Shown piece by piece: positions 35,756 through 45,304 of a stretch of DNA of 64,000 nucleotides. The position numbers and the translations under genes are program-made. The notes below the pieces were generated by a model. That model saw only the letters and a program-made list of their open reading frames with translations, did not search any database and was not told the DNA's origin. The stretch comes from Ilyomonas sp965199905 (GTDB taxonomy: Bacteria > Bacteroidota > Bacteroidia > Chitinophagales > Chitinophagaceae), in the NCBI GenBank assembly GCA_965199905.1, contig OZ241366.1:4588001-4652000 (forward strand), read 5' to 3'. Within the stretch, counting starts at the first letter, position 1. Each line of letters starts with the position of its first letter.

Positions 35756-36706
35756 TCATTCATACGATATTCCAAAAGCTTTGCAGAATTCTTCACGGGT
35801 GCGTTCCATTAACCACGAATAGCGCAGGTATAATTTATGCTTTTTGTTTTCGGCTTTGTTTAGCAATTTTTCTACAGCCGATGTAATATTAGCTGCAAAG
35901 TTTTTTTTCTGTGTAAAAAACAACGTGGTATAATGAGAAAGCGCTTTGCGATACACATCATCACTTACAGAAAATCTTTTTTTCAACAATAATAAACAAC
36001 GGAATTGCTCGATAAAACTATTGCCGGATGTGTACATGCCCGTGCTAACATCGGTGTTATGCGAACGGAAATAGTTGAGTAATTTGCCACTGATAAAAAC
36101 ATCGCCCTGGCTCACCATTTCTGACCAAAAAATCCAATCGCCACAGAATCGAAAATTCATGTAATCGTTTGGAATAGACTGGTAAGCAGATTTTTTAAAC
36201 ACCACCATACTTGCGTTATAAATGGTAGAATGATAAATGAGATATTTATTCACATAATCTACGCCGTTCATGCACTCGGCTAACTGCGGTGTGTGGGTAT
36301 GATAAAACACTTCGTTGCCATTGCGCACATAGAACGACTGGCAATACGCTACCGTGCACGATGGGTTTACCAGTAAGCCATCTGCAAGTGTTTGCAGCAA
36401 GGAAGGCTCGCACCAGTCATCGCTTTCGGCTATCCAGATGTAGTCGCCTTTGGCAAGACTAATACCCTTATTCCATTGACGAAAAGTAGAACCGCTGTTT
36501 TCTTCATTATAAACCACATGACTCACTTTTACATGGTGACGATATTGTTCAATAACCTCCCGGCTGTCATCTGTAGAACAATCATCAAGAAGAATCAGCT
36601 CAAAGTTTTTATAGGTCTGATTGAGTATTGAATTAATGCGCTGCTCAATATAGGGCGCATGGTTATAATTCGGAACGATAACAGAGACCAACGGAGCATT
36701 TATCAT
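35756..36706 (-). CDS. Glycosyltransferase family 2
   Basis: A 316-residue GT-A fold glycosyltransferase. From the start MINAPLVSVIVPNYNH at 36706 it shows ELILLDDCSTDDSREVIEQY and the metal-binding DxD-like IWIAESDDWCE, which are typical GT2 motifs. A longer frame to 36847 adds an unrelated leader. It is followed by no other sugar genes directly but lies 2 kb from the exopolysaccharide set. The donor and acceptor sugars are unknown. Confidence 0.9.
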   Translation of the reverse strand: MINAPLVSVIVPNYNHAPYIEQRINSILNQTYKNFELILLDDCSTDDSREVIEQYRHHVKVSHVVYNEENSGSTFRQWNKGISLAKGDYIWIAESDDWCEPSLLQTLADGLLVNPSCTVAYCQSFYVRNGNEVFYHTHTPQLAECMNGVDYVNKYLIYHSTIYNASMVVFKKSAYQSIPNDYMNFRFCGDWIFWSEMVSQGDVFISGKLLNYFRSHNTDVSTGMYTSGNSFIEQFRCLLLLKKRFSVSDDVYRKALSHYTTLFFTQKKNFAANITSAVEKLLNKAENKKHKLYLRYSWLMERTREEFCKAFGISYE

Positions 36707-37381
36707 CAGGCAGCTTTTGCGAAAAACCAGTTTTAATATTGCCTTCTGTTGACAAAAGGCAGGCCGATGATGCTTGCTGAAAATGAGCAGATCGTGAACA
36801 TAGAATAAGTGATGCCCGTTGCAAATGTTATCATCTCTGACTATCATTTTATATCACTGATAATAATTACCTGTAGTTTCCTATCTGCTTTCTTCCTTTT
36901 TGTCGCAACATTGTTTTGTATTTGCGGCACGTCTGCTACTTTCACAATACCTTGGTATAAAAAGAAATGAGGAATTGTGCTGCTGCACGTTGCTGTTTGG
37001 GTGTTATTATTCCTGTTTCCCATACTGCTGCAAAAGTAGATGCAGGCAAAATCAAATTGTCAGTATAAAAGAAGAAGCGCCGGAATATCTTTTTATAAAT
37101 GTTGAGTATAGCTTGGTAAAGGTTGTTGATTTATACGCATACATAAGTCTTACATTGTATCGCTTGCATACCTGACAGCCATCCGCAAAAGCAGCTTTTT
37201 ATTAATGAACTTAAATTACCTGTTGGAGAAAGTTATCGCGATGCTGTTATGGCATTGGCGGGGGGAAGGATGTTAGGCATTAAGTAGCTTTATTTGGTAT
37301 GTATTTAGAAAAAAATTTATGCTTATTGACTGGAATAAGCAACATAAAATGTAAAAGCTATCACACTTAATAAATCATAAC
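36707..37381. other. Mostly non-coding gap with a short coding-like remnant
   Basis: No intact gene is seen in this 675-bp gap. A frame ending at 37287 reads HPQKQLFINELKLPVGESYR then DAVMALAGGRMLGIK before TAG, which looks like the C-terminal end of a lost protein, but the family was not recognised. The rest is AT-rich and shows no clear promoter. Confidence 0.4.
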
Positions 37382-37948
37382 TCACCAATACCTGCTCAGC
37401 CAATCTCTGAAGCATGAAAAAGTTTGTGCGGCAGCATCCACGGCCTCTTCTTCTTCCTTTTCATTATTAGCCACTGTATTCAAAGCTGCTGAAAACACAT
37501 TCCACTTTTCGCGTGTAGCCTTGCCATAACCCGCAAAGAAGGAGAGTTGCTCATCCGGCAAACCGGTTTGTTCTGCCAGCATTTTCTTTATCATTAATCC
37601 GCCAAGTGTAGAGCCTTCCATAACGTATAAAGCACCAAACGCGCTTGCATTGTTATTTATTTTGGGAAGTTGCTTACAAACATCTGTAACAGAAGTATGG
37701 CAAGAAAGACAGGATAAATTTTGGGTAATGTCGCCAGGTTTTCGCCTTGTGTTGTAGTCAGGTAAAAAAGATGTCTGCAAGTGTGCATCAATCTTTTCGT
37801 ATACCGGTTTGAAAAAACCGTAAAAAGCCGATAACAGTTTACAATAATCATCAGCCGAATGAATACTTTTTATATAAGGCATCATGGCTGTGTCCAGTTC
37901 TTCGTGCGCCGGTTTTGTGGCTTGTCGCAAATTAGCTATTAATGTCAT
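37382..37948 (-). CDS. Biliverdin-producing heme oxygenase
   Basis: Heme oxygenase cleaves heme to biliverdin, iron and CO. The 188-residue helical protein has the proximal His in ATKPAHEELD and the distal-helix motif ALYVMEGSTLGGLMI, both hallmarks of the HemO/BphO family. No phytochrome or heme-uptake gene is adjacent, so it may serve in iron recovery. It lies 37 bp downstream of a small outer-membrane-type protein on the same strand. Confidence 0.87.
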   Translation of the reverse strand: MTLIANLRQATKPAHEELDTAMMPYIKSIHSADDYCKLLSAFYGFFKPVYEKIDAHLQTSFLPDYNTRRKPGDITQNLSCLSCHTSVTDVCKQLPKINNNASAFGALYVMEGSTLGGLMIKKMLAEQTGLPDEQLSFFAGYGKATREKWNVFSAALNTVANNEKEEEEAVDAAAQTFSCFRDWLSRYW

Positions 37949-37985
37949 TCAGCTTTAAAATACAGGAAAGACAAAAGTTTTATAA

Positions 37986-38531
37986 TTAGTTTCTGTTAGG
38001 CAAAAATGCCTGGCCGGGTCTGTTAGCAGCAGGCGAAGAATAATAAACAGGCATATTGTTTTTTTCGATACCAACACTGCCCGAAATAGAAAACGTCTTT
38101 GCATCGTTAACGTATGTTAGCCCTAATTCAGCTCTCGAATACAGCCCTAACTGGTTGCCCTTTGTAAAAAAGGAGTTGTTTGTTTTGTCGCCTGAATTGG
38201 GTATAAACGTGCCGTTGAAATTCATGTAAGTTGGCGCTGCAGATATACCTGCAAAAGCGTACACATTGTTGGTGAGTTTGCGATTCAATTGTAAGCCAAG
38301 CGGCACCGATACAGAAGATGCACTGCCGCCTTTAAAAAATGAATACCCCATAGATAAGCCGGCATACTTACTAACCGACCATTTGCTGTGTGAGTTGCTG
38401 TCGAAAGATGCTCTCGGACGGTTGAAAAAACTATTTCCATAAACACCCGGTAGCCTGCGATTTTGTATAATGCTTTGTGCGGTTACTGCTTTTACAAAAA
38501 ACATCATCACAATTATAATCAATAGTCTCAT
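37986..38531 (-). CDS. Secreted beta-rich (outer-membrane-type) hypothetical protein
   Basis: A 181-residue protein from MRLLIIIVMMFFVKAVTAQ, a signal peptide with cleavage after AVTA. The mature part has alternating beta segments such as YAGLSMGYSFFKGG, SVSVPLGLQLNRKLTNNVYA, and LYSRAELGLTYVN, consistent with a small beta-barrel. The longer frame to 38579 is not needed. No named family was recognised. It is followed by the heme oxygenase gene. Confidence 0.65.
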   Translation of the reverse strand: MRLLIIIVMMFFVKAVTAQSIIQNRRLPGVYGNSFFNRPRASFDSNSHSKWSVSKYAGLSMGYSFFKGGSASSVSVPLGLQLNRKLTNNVYAFAGISAAPTYMNFNGTFIPNSGDKTNNSFFTKGNQLGLYSRAELGLTYVNDAKTFSISGSVGIEKNNMPVYYSSPAANRPGQAFLPNRN

Positions 38532-38710
38532 GCTATTATGAATTGAAGAATAAAGATACAGAGTGATGTGCGATTGCAAACTGCTAAAATGTGAGTCGTT
38601 AGTTATTTTTAAAGAGTGTATTGTGAAAGTGTTTATAGGTTTTATGTTCTTCTATATGAATAAAATATTTGCATAGAGAAAACGAAATAGCCGCCAGTAG
38701 TGTTTAAAAA

Positions 38711-38735
38711 AATAAAACCCGCAAAAGCGGGCTTT
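38711..38735 (-). terminator. Terminator of the exopolysaccharide gene set
   Basis: On the minus strand AAAGCCCGC pairs with GCGGGTTTT around a TTTT loop (one G-T pair), and T-rich DNA follows. It lies 24 bp after the stop of the WcaJ-type gene. Confidence 0.75.
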
Positions 38736-38758
38736 ATCATGATATGTAGAAAATAAAA

Positions 38759-40150
38759 TCAGAACGCGTTTTCTTCTCCTTTAACAGTATTGGCAAACGT
38801 CATAAATACAATACGCATATCGAGCAGGATATTCCAGTTTTCCAGGTACCACAGATCGTATTCCACGCGCTTCTGCATTTGCCATACACTGCTTGTTTCG
38901 CCGCGGTAGCCGTTTACCTGTGCCCATCCCGTAATACCGGGTTTTAAAAACTGGCGCACCATGTATTCTTCTATCAGGTTCGAATATTCTTCAGTATGCT
39001 TTAGCATGTGCGGGCGCGGACCAACAATACTCATATCACCTTTCAGCACATTGATAAACTGCGGAAATTCATCCAGGCTCGTGCGGCGCAGGAAAGCTCC
39101 GATCTTTGTGATGCGTGCATCGCCCCGTGTTGCCTGCTGCGAATTGGCTGATTCATTTACCGTCATGCTGCGAAACTTCAGACACATAAAATCTTTATTG
39201 TCTTTACCGCTTCGCGGCTGAATAAAGAAAATTGGTCCTTTCGATTCCAGTTTAATCAGTAAACCAATAAGAGGTATAAGCCATGAAAGAACAAATATGG
39301 TAACAAACAAACTTACCACAACATCAAACCCACGCTTCTTAATAATATTATTGATGTCTTCCAGTGGCTCGCGGCGCAGCGACATTACCGGCAGCCCCTC
39401 CACATAATCAACATGCATTTTTTTATTTATAAAAAAGCCAAGGTCGGGCACAATTTTAAAGCGGATACAGTTTTGATCTGCGTCACGCATCAGGCTATAA
39501 ATGTCTTTGTTATGCTCCGGCGCAATGGTGGAATAAATTTCAGTGATATTGTATTTTTTACAAACCTCCATTGTGTTTGCTACACTGCTTAAAATAGGAT
39601 AGCCGGAGAGTTCGGCAATATTCTCTTCATTCTCGCAAAAGCCGATGATTTCTTTATTGGCTTCATCTTTTTCCAGGTAATCAACAAGCTTTTTCGATAG
39701 ATTGTTGTACCCGATAATCACCACTTTATTAATGAAGCCTTCGCGCTTTTTAATGAAGCGGTGCACCATGGAAAACACAAAGCGATTGATGAGCAGTGCT
39801 ATAAAAATAACGACCAGTACAACGGAAATAAAAATGCGGGAAAGCAACAACAGCCTGAAGAAGAACAGGTAAGCTACCGTTACCAGTAAAAAGTAGATGT
39901 ATGTTTGTAAATACATCCTTACATGCTGATCGAAAGAATGTAAAAACTTGTCGTGGTAAATACTTTCAATCAACACAATGCTCAGCCAGGCGATGCCGAG
40001 AAATAATCCGAAAAAGTCGTATTGGTCGCCCATTGCCACCAGTCCTTTCGATTCAAAAATGAACCGCGTTACAAAAAACAACAGATTGATTGTAATAAAA
40101 TCAATGATGCCTAATGTAAATTGAAGTGACCGTAAAAAACGTATATTCAT
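38759..40150 (-). CDS. Undecaprenyl-phosphate sugar phosphotransferase (WcaJ type)
   Basis: This membrane enzyme moves a sugar-1-phosphate (usually glucose) onto undecaprenyl phosphate to start exopolysaccharide synthesis. The 463-residue protein has four N-terminal helices, a central CoA-binding-like Rossmann region (KVVIIGYNNLSKKLVDYLEK), then a re-entrant helix and the catalytic domain with KRGFDVVVSLFVTIFVLSW, CLKFRSMTVN, RRTSLDEFPQFINVLKGDMS, IVGPRPHMLKHTEEYS and KPGITGWAQVNGYRGET. It follows the WecG-type gene by 15 bp and is the last gene of the set. Confidence 0.94.
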   Translation of the reverse strand: MNIRFLRSLQFTLGIIDFITINLLFFVTRFIFESKGLVAMGDQYDFFGLFLGIAWLSIVLIESIYHDKFLHSFDQHVRMYLQTYIYFLLVTVAYLFFFRLLLLSRIFISVVLVVIFIALLINRFVFSMVHRFIKKREGFINKVVIIGYNNLSKKLVDYLEKDEANKEIIGFCENEENIAELSGYPILSSVANTMEVCKKYNITEIYSTIAPEHNKDIYSLMRDADQNCIRFKIVPDLGFFINKKMHVDYVEGLPVMSLRREPLEDINNIIKKRGFDVVVSLFVTIFVLSWLIPLIGLLIKLESKGPIFFIQPRSGKDNKDFMCLKFRSMTVNESANSQQATRGDARITKIGAFLRRTSLDEFPQFINVLKGDMSIVGPRPHMLKHTEEYSNLIEEYMVRQFLKPGITGWAQVNGYRGETSSVWQMQKRVEYDLWYLENWNILLDMRIVFMTFANTVKGEENAF

Positions 40151-40165
40151 CCTAAGCTTTTGCTA

Positions 40166-40963
40166 TCAATTATATTCAGGTAATCCCTTAGCGTTTGGGT
40201 TTGAAGGCGGATGATGAAAAAAACGGTTTGATACATATTCTTTTGTCATCAGCCATACAAATATTGAATTTGTTACGGCATACCTTTTAAACAAACGACG
40301 AGGTTCCTGCACGAGGCGATAAGCCCATTCCAATCCCATATTCTGCATCCAGATTGGTGCGCGCTTTTGCTGACCAATCATTACCGGAAGCGCACCGCCG
40401 ATACCAACCATACAAGCGTTGATGCGCCCTTTCATAGATGCCATCCATCTTTCCTGTTTTGGGCAGCCCATAGCTACCAACACAAGCCCTGCTCCCGATG
40501 CATTAACCATCTGAACAATATCTTCAATTTCTTTATCAGTTAAGGTGCGGAAAGGAGGACTGAATGTGCCGGCAATTTTCAGGTCAGGACATTTTTCAGC
40601 GGCATAAATTTCAGTTCTTTCCAGCATCCGATCGGTACCGCCCAGAAAGAAAACCGGAACATGCAGCTCGCAGGCACCTTCCAGCAGGCTTGGCAGTAAA
40701 TCCATGCCGGCAACACGATCCTGCAACTGGCGATGCATCAGGCGTAAGCCCCAGGTAATGGGCTTGCCATCAGGCGTAATAACGTCAGCATTATTTACAA
40801 CCGAAGCGAAATTTTTATCCAAATGAGCTTCTACAAGCATGTGCACGTTTGCCACGCAGGTGTAAGAACTGGTTCGCTTTTGCGCCAGCTCAAGAATGCT
40901 GCCTGTGATATCTTTGTAAGAGCCTGTACTAACAGACAAGCTCAACAGGTTTAGTTTTTTCAT
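40166..40963 (-). CDS. WecG/TagA/CpsF-family glycosyltransferase
   Basis: A 265-residue GT26 glycosyltransferase that adds the second sugar to a lipid-linked intermediate. Family motifs are VANVHMLVEAHLDK, NADVITPDGKPITWGLRL, RVAGMDLLPSLLEGA, VPVFFLGG, LVLVAMGCPKQERWMA, and VGIGGALPVMIGQQKRAPIW, with GLEWAYRLVQEPRRLFKRY. Its first codons overlap the end of the GT4 gene by 35 bp, which shows one transcription unit. Confidence 0.94.
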   Translation of the reverse strand: MKKLNLLSLSVSTGSYKDITGSILELAQKRTSSYTCVANVHMLVEAHLDKNFASVVNNADVITPDGKPITWGLRLMHRQLQDRVAGMDLLPSLLEGACELHVPVFFLGGTDRMLERTEIYAAEKCPDLKIAGTFSPPFRTLTDKEIEDIVQMVNASGAGLVLVAMGCPKQERWMASMKGRINACMVGIGGALPVMIGQQKRAPIWMQNMGLEWAYRLVQEPRRLFKRYAVTNSIFVWLMTKEYVSNRFFHHPPSNPNAKGLPEYN

Positions 40964-42119
40964 GATGAGTTACGACAGATTTATATATTGAAATCAGTTT
41001 TTCGAAATTCTTGGAAGGTGTATAGTTATCTACATACGATTGCCTTGCATTACTATAGTAGACGTCTTTCTCTTGTTTGGGTAAACCCTGCCAGTAATTC
41101 AGCTTTTCAATCAGGTCCTTTTCATCGCCGGGCGTGAAATATAACCCGTTGTAGCCATCGGCTATCATCGATTGCATGGCACCCATCTTCGATGTAATAA
41201 CAGGAGTGCCACTTGCTAATGCCTCAATGATAGTGAGGGGGTTGCCTTCGTACCAAACAGAAGAAAAAATGAAGGCGGTACTGGTTCTCAGTTCGTTTAT
41301 GATAGAGCTTTTATCCTTAAATCCCAGGTATGCAATATTAGGATATTTTTCAACATACCCTTCCACTAAAGATTTTAAAGGTCCTTCACCAATAATTTTT
41401 AATCGGTGACCACTGTTTGCGAAAGCTTCTAAAAGAATATTTAGCCCTTTTTCTTCCGAGAGCCTGCCGGTGAATAAGAAAATTGGTGTTCGCTCTTCTT
41501 CGGCGGCTGGTACATCGGCTATGAAGTTGGGCTTCACAAATATTTTTTCTTCATTCATGAATTTTGAAGACTTAAAAATGCCTTTTGCATGATCGGTAAG
41601 AACAACAAACCGGTCAATGCTTTTCCAGGTTCCAAACTGCTTGTTTATCCAGATAATAAAGGCAAGCCAAAATGTTTGCAGGTACGAATTGCGGTAAGAT
41701 TTGCTAAGCACGGCTTTCCATGGAAATTTACCGCTCAAATATTCAAACGAAAGTTTGTTCTTGTGTAACAAAGTTCCGGAAGGACACAGCAACCGGAAAT
41801 TATGTAGTGTATGTACCACCGGAATGCCTTTCTTTTTTGCTGCGCGAATAACGGAAGGAGAGGCAGCGTAATGCCAGTTATGAATATGAATAACATCGGG
41901 GCGAACAGCATCAATCCAGCGACTGATAAGCCTGGCAGAAAACGGGTTATAAGCAGCCATCAGGAACTGAATGATTTGCTGCCACTTGCCGGATGCATTT
42001 TTAAAATATAATATTTCTGCTGCCACCTTATTCTTTTTCAATAATTGATACTCCTGTTCTACCATTACATCTTCTCCACCTTTGCAGAGATATGCATTGT
42101 GCACAATTCCCACTTTCAT
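40929..42119 (-). CDS. Glycosyltransferase family 4
   Basis: A 396-residue GT-B glycosyltransferase and first gene of the exopolysaccharide set. It has an N-terminal acceptor domain (KVGIVHNAYLCKGGEDVMVE, RPDVIHIHNWHY) and the donor domain with FLFTGRLSEEKGLNILLEAF, LKIIGEGPLKSLVEGY and the EX7E region SSVWYEGNPLTIIEALASGT. It is read through into the WecG-type gene. Confidence 0.93.
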   Translation of the reverse strand: MKVGIVHNAYLCKGGEDVMVEQEYQLLKKNKVAAEILYFKNASGKWQQIIQFLMAAYNPFSARLISRWIDAVRPDVIHIHNWHYAASPSVIRAAKKKGIPVVHTLHNFRLLCPSGTLLHKNKLSFEYLSGKFPWKAVLSKSYRNSYLQTFWLAFIIWINKQFGTWKSIDRFVVLTDHAKGIFKSSKFMNEEKIFVKPNFIADVPAAEEERTPIFLFTGRLSEEKGLNILLEAFANSGHRLKIIGEGPLKSLVEGYVEKYPNIAYLGFKDKSSIINELRTSTAFIFSSVWYEGNPLTIIEALASGTPVITSKMGAMQSMIADGYNGLYFTPGDEKDLIEKLNYWQGLPKQEKDVYYSNARQSYVDNYTPSKNFEKLISIYKSVVTHHEKTKPVELVC

Positions 42120-42660
42120 GTCAACGGATCTTTTGGTGTTTTAGCAAGCAGGTCAGTTACCTGTTTCGTAAAACGAATAGCTGTAGAGAGATGATATTAC
42201 ATACGGATTTTTTGCTAACAGGGTTTCCAATGATAAATCAAACAGCTATTGGTATTATAAAACGGACGATGCGCAGCTTAAATCAACTATCAAGCCACAA
42301 CACAGTTTATAATGCCAGTGTATAAACGATTAAACAGGGTGAAGAAAGTCCTTCTTTATAAAAATTTACCTGCAAGGTTGTTTGCAAAATAAAAAAATAC
42401 GTAAAGGACTTTGTTTAATTCATTTAAAAGTGAAAAATATCAGACTTTGATTATTGTCATTTGTATGAGGTAAACAGGGATATGCTTCTATAAACGTTTA
42501 TTCATTTTCTTTTAATACCACTCATTAAGATTAATTACAACTGAGTGGCTGAAGTATAAGAAAATGCTAAAGTAAATGAGATGTTTTTTTCCACAGAGAG
42601 ACAGGCAAGACCAAATTAAGACCTTATGATCGTTTGAGAAATGTTAAGTAATCCTAACGT
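42120..42660. other. Non-coding gap upstream of the exopolysaccharide set
   Basis: This 541-bp AT-rich stretch has no credible reading frame. Because the GT4 gene starts at its left edge and the glucokinase-like gene ends at its right edge, it must contain the promoter of the exopolysaccharide set and possibly a leader. No clear -7 element or hairpin was identified. Confidence 0.5.
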
Positions 42661-43389
42661 CTAAACGTGTTCCTGCTGCCAAAGCCTTGCGCAACCTTTA
42701 ATGCCCAGCCTGTTATTGGCAATGGAAATATTACTTTCTAAGGTAAATGTGAGCTTGCTGGCATTGCCGCCGCTTATGTATAGCTGGTCGTAGTTTATCA
42801 GCGTTTTCATATTTTGAATGGTTTTCTGCACACGCTCATTCCATCGTTGCTTGCCAATTTCGGTCATTGCTTTTTCACCAACATACAAATCATATGTTTT
42901 CGATTTGGTAACCGGGTGCTGACCAAGCTCAAGGTGCGGCAGAAGTTGTCCATCATTCAATAAAGCGGTGCCAAAACCGGTGCCGAGCGTAATAACAAGT
43001 TCAAGCCCTTTGCCACTCACGATGCCTAAACCCTGCATATCTGCATCATTCACCACCTTGGCAGGTTTGTCTAACTTGTTAGTCAATAAACTTTGCAGGT
43101 TTGTATTTCGCCAGTCGTCAGTACCTAAGTTAGGTGCTGTAAAAACAATTCCATTTCTAACATAACCCGGAAAACCGGCCGATACATGCGTAAACCCCGG
43201 GAACATAGCCGCCAGTTCCTGAATAACATGTAAGACGGCATCGGGTGTGGCAGGTGCAGGCGTAGTTATTTTTTTATAATCGTCTATCATGCCGCCTTCA
43301 TCGTTCAGCAGCGTAGCTTTCACATGCGAGCCGCCAATATCGATAGCTAAAATTTTATGAGGAACGGCAGGAGTCTTTGTACTTTTCAT
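42661..43389 (-). CDS. ROK-family kinase, polyphosphate-glucokinase-like
   Basis: A 242-residue sugar kinase of the ROK family. The phosphate loop is ILAIDIGGSHVKATLLN, then VSAGFPGYVRNGIVFTAPNL with a following W, the catalytic region VVNDADMQGLG and LVITLGTGFGTALLNDGQLL, then HLELGQHP. The GFPG...TAPNL and NDAD patterns and the short length fit polyphosphate glucokinases better than ATP glucokinases. Use of polyphosphate as donor is inferred from this and from ppk1 in the same window. Confidence 0.82.
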   Translation of the reverse strand: MKSTKTPAVPHKILAIDIGGSHVKATLLNDEGGMIDDYKKITTPAPATPDAVLHVIQELAAMFPGFTHVSAGFPGYVRNGIVFTAPNLGTDDWRNTNLQSLLTNKLDKPAKVVNDADMQGLGIVSGKGLELVITLGTGFGTALLNDGQLLPHLELGQHPVTKSKTYDLYVGEKAMTEIGKQRWNERVQKTIQNMKTLINYDQLYISGGNASKLTFTLESNISIANNRLGIKGCARLWQQEHV

Positions 43390-43438
43390 TCGTTTTTTTT
43401 ACAGCAAAAAAATTGTATCCGTTGGCAATAAACGAAAA

Positions 43439-43471
43439 TAAAATGAACCGGAAACAATCCGGTTCATTTTA
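43439..43471. terminator. Terminator of the aldo/keto reductase gene
   Basis: A 13-bp perfect stem (AAAATGAACCGGA with TCCGGTTCATTTT) and five-base loop lies 10 bp after the reductase stop on the minus strand, with A/T tracts on both sides. Confidence 0.8.
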
Positions 43472-43480
43472 CTGAATTCT

Positions 43481-44341
43481 TTATCCTCCAATTTTATCCA
43501 GTTCCTGAATGTCTTCTTCATCCAGAACAATATTTACAGCATTAAAATTTTCTTCCAGATGCGCCACGACTGATGTGCCCGGGATCAAAAGGATATTAGG
43601 TGAATGATACAACAGCCAGCTTAATGCAACCTGGTGAGAAGTGACTCCATGCTTGCCTCCGACTTTATCAAGTACATCCTGTGCTTTGAGGTTGCCACCA
43701 CCAATCGGATACCAGGGAATAAATGCCATATCGTTTTGACCACAGTATTCAAGAACTGCTTCCCACTTGCGGTTGTCAACACTATACATGTTCTGTACAG
43801 ATGCAACCGTTATATATTCTTCCGCTTTCTGTATATCTTCCACGCTTACTTCCGATAAGCCGATATGCTTTACCAATCCATCTTCCTGTATGCTTTGTAA
43901 AAACTCAAAGATTTGTTCAAAGGGAACTTTTGGGTCAATGCGATGAAGCTGATACAAATCGATCTGCGCCAGTTTTAAACGATGCAGGCTGCCTTTCAAG
44001 GCTTTACGCAAATGATCGGGATTGCCATTTGCCGGCCATTGATTAGGACCTGTTCTTTCCAATCCGCCTTTGGTAGCAATCACTACACCTTCGGCGTATG
44101 GATACAATGCTTCCGCGATCAGTTCTTCAGATACATAAGGTCCATAGCTGTCTGCAGTATCAATGAAGTTAATGCCCAGCTCTATGGCGCGCTTTAGCAC
44201 GGCAATAGCATCATTATGATTTTTTGGCGGTCCCCAAATACCTTCACCTGTTATGCGCATCGCACCATATCCCATCCTGTTCACGGTAAGTTCTCCGGCT
44301 ATATCGAATGTTTGTTCTACGTCTCTTAATTGTGTTGTCAT
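43481..44341 (-). CDS. Aldo/keto reductase
   Basis: A 286-residue NADPH-dependent TIM-barrel oxidoreductase. Conserved features are VNRMGYGAMRITGEGIWG, NFIDTADSYGPYVSEELIAE (catalytic Asp and Tyr), VVIATKGGL (catalytic Lys), the catalytic His in QIDLYQLHRID, and the C-terminal cofactor motif LIPGTSVVAHLEENFNAV. Substrate unknown. It is a single gene with its own terminator. Confidence 0.93.
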   Translation of the reverse strand: MTTQLRDVEQTFDIAGELTVNRMGYGAMRITGEGIWGPPKNHNDAIAVLKRAIELGINFIDTADSYGPYVSEELIAEALYPYAEGVVIATKGGLERTGPNQWPANGNPDHLRKALKGSLHRLKLAQIDLYQLHRIDPKVPFEQIFEFLQSIQEDGLVKHIGLSEVSVEDIQKAEEYITVASVQNMYSVDNRKWEAVLEYCGQNDMAFIPWYPIGGGNLKAQDVLDKVGGKHGVTSHQVALSWLLYHSPNILLIPGTSVVAHLEENFNAVNIVLDEEDIQELDKIGG

Positions 44342-44699
44342 AGCTAAATAATTATGAGAATGATTTACGTGTGGGTGGTGTTGCTAACAGCATGCCAGTA
44401 TGATGCATCTTCTTACATGCGTGTATTTATGAAATCTGTTTTTACAAATGAGTTACTTTTCGTCAAACAAAAACAACAATGCATTCCATGATTAACTTGC
44501 TATACACACTCATGAAGCTGTGATCTAACTTTTGCTTCCTTTGCGCCAATCAGTAAATAATTAAAGCCGTTATAAAATGTGTGAATAAAATAAAAGGGTT
44601 TGGTTGTTAAAATGGAATTTTCTAAAGAAATAATCAAACTGTACATTACTATAAAAAAGTTGCCGGCAATTTTTATCAAGTACAATACTAACAGAACGC
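44342..44699. other. Divergent intergenic region, reductase / Nudix remnant
   Basis: A 358-bp AT-rich region without a coding frame. It presumably holds the reductase promoter and the former promoter of the Nudix gene. No strong motif was seen. Confidence 0.5.
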
Positions 44700-45032
44700 A
44701 TGGAAAAAGAAACACTGCTTACGATTGCCAAACGCATACAGGCAATGGCTGATATTGGCTTGCTGTATACACGGGATAATTATGACAAAGATCGGTATCA
44801 CGAGCTAAAAATGATCGGTCAAACCATACTTTCCGATGAACTGAAAATGTCGCCTGAAGAAGTAAATCAGGTATATAGTAAGTGTACTGAGTATCCCACA
44901 GCCCAAGTAGGCGTTCGCGCTTTTGTGCTGAACGAAAAGAAAGATATTTTGCTGGTGCAGGAAAAAGCTGATGGTCGCTGGTCATTGTACGGAACCCTGA
45001 TGGTAGTGACACAACTAAAGCTTAATGGATAG
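44700..45032 (+). pseudogene. Nudix hydrolase truncated before its catalytic box
   Basis: The frame begins with a Nudix N-terminal helical domain (LLTIAKRIQAMADIGLLYTR, DRYHELKMIGQTILSDELKM) and enters the Nudix fold at VGVRAFVLNEKKDILLVQE and KADGRWSL. In intact relatives this is followed by PGG and the GX5EX7REUXEEXGU box. Here it breaks into an unrelated YGTLMVVTQLKLNG and stops. Roughly half the protein, with all catalytic residues, is gone. A fragment of the dispersed repeat (R4) starts at the stop codon, which points to a deletion next to it. Confidence 0.8.
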
Positions 45033-45052
45033 ATGGACGATGGTTACCAAAA
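45028..45052 (-). repeat. Dispersed repeat end fragment, copy R4
   Basis: Read on the minus strand this is TTTTGGTAACCATCGTCCAT, the conserved left end of the repeat family, and nothing else of the element remains. It abuts the truncated Nudix gene. Confidence 0.65.
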
Positions 45053-45304
45053 TTGTATTCTGTATTTTTTTTAAATGATCCATTACTTAACCTCTGTTTT
45101 TAAGTGAATCAATGCCGGTAAAATTGTGACTGCTGGTGACTGCCGGCTGCCCTTACTGTTATAGAAGCGGGGCGTCAATTTCTCTTTTACAGTTATATTT
45201 GAGCGAGCAAAAGATAAATACCCGTTATAAATAAAGAGAAAATAAATAAGCAACGAGTAGATAAGCAAAGAGCGTGAAACATAATGCTATAAACAAGCGA
45301 CCGA

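Noticed and set aside
36900..37175. Plus-strand frame of 91 codons in the GT2/heme-oxygenase gap
   Set aside because: The Cys-rich, low-order translation has no motif and no start signal. Judged non-coding.
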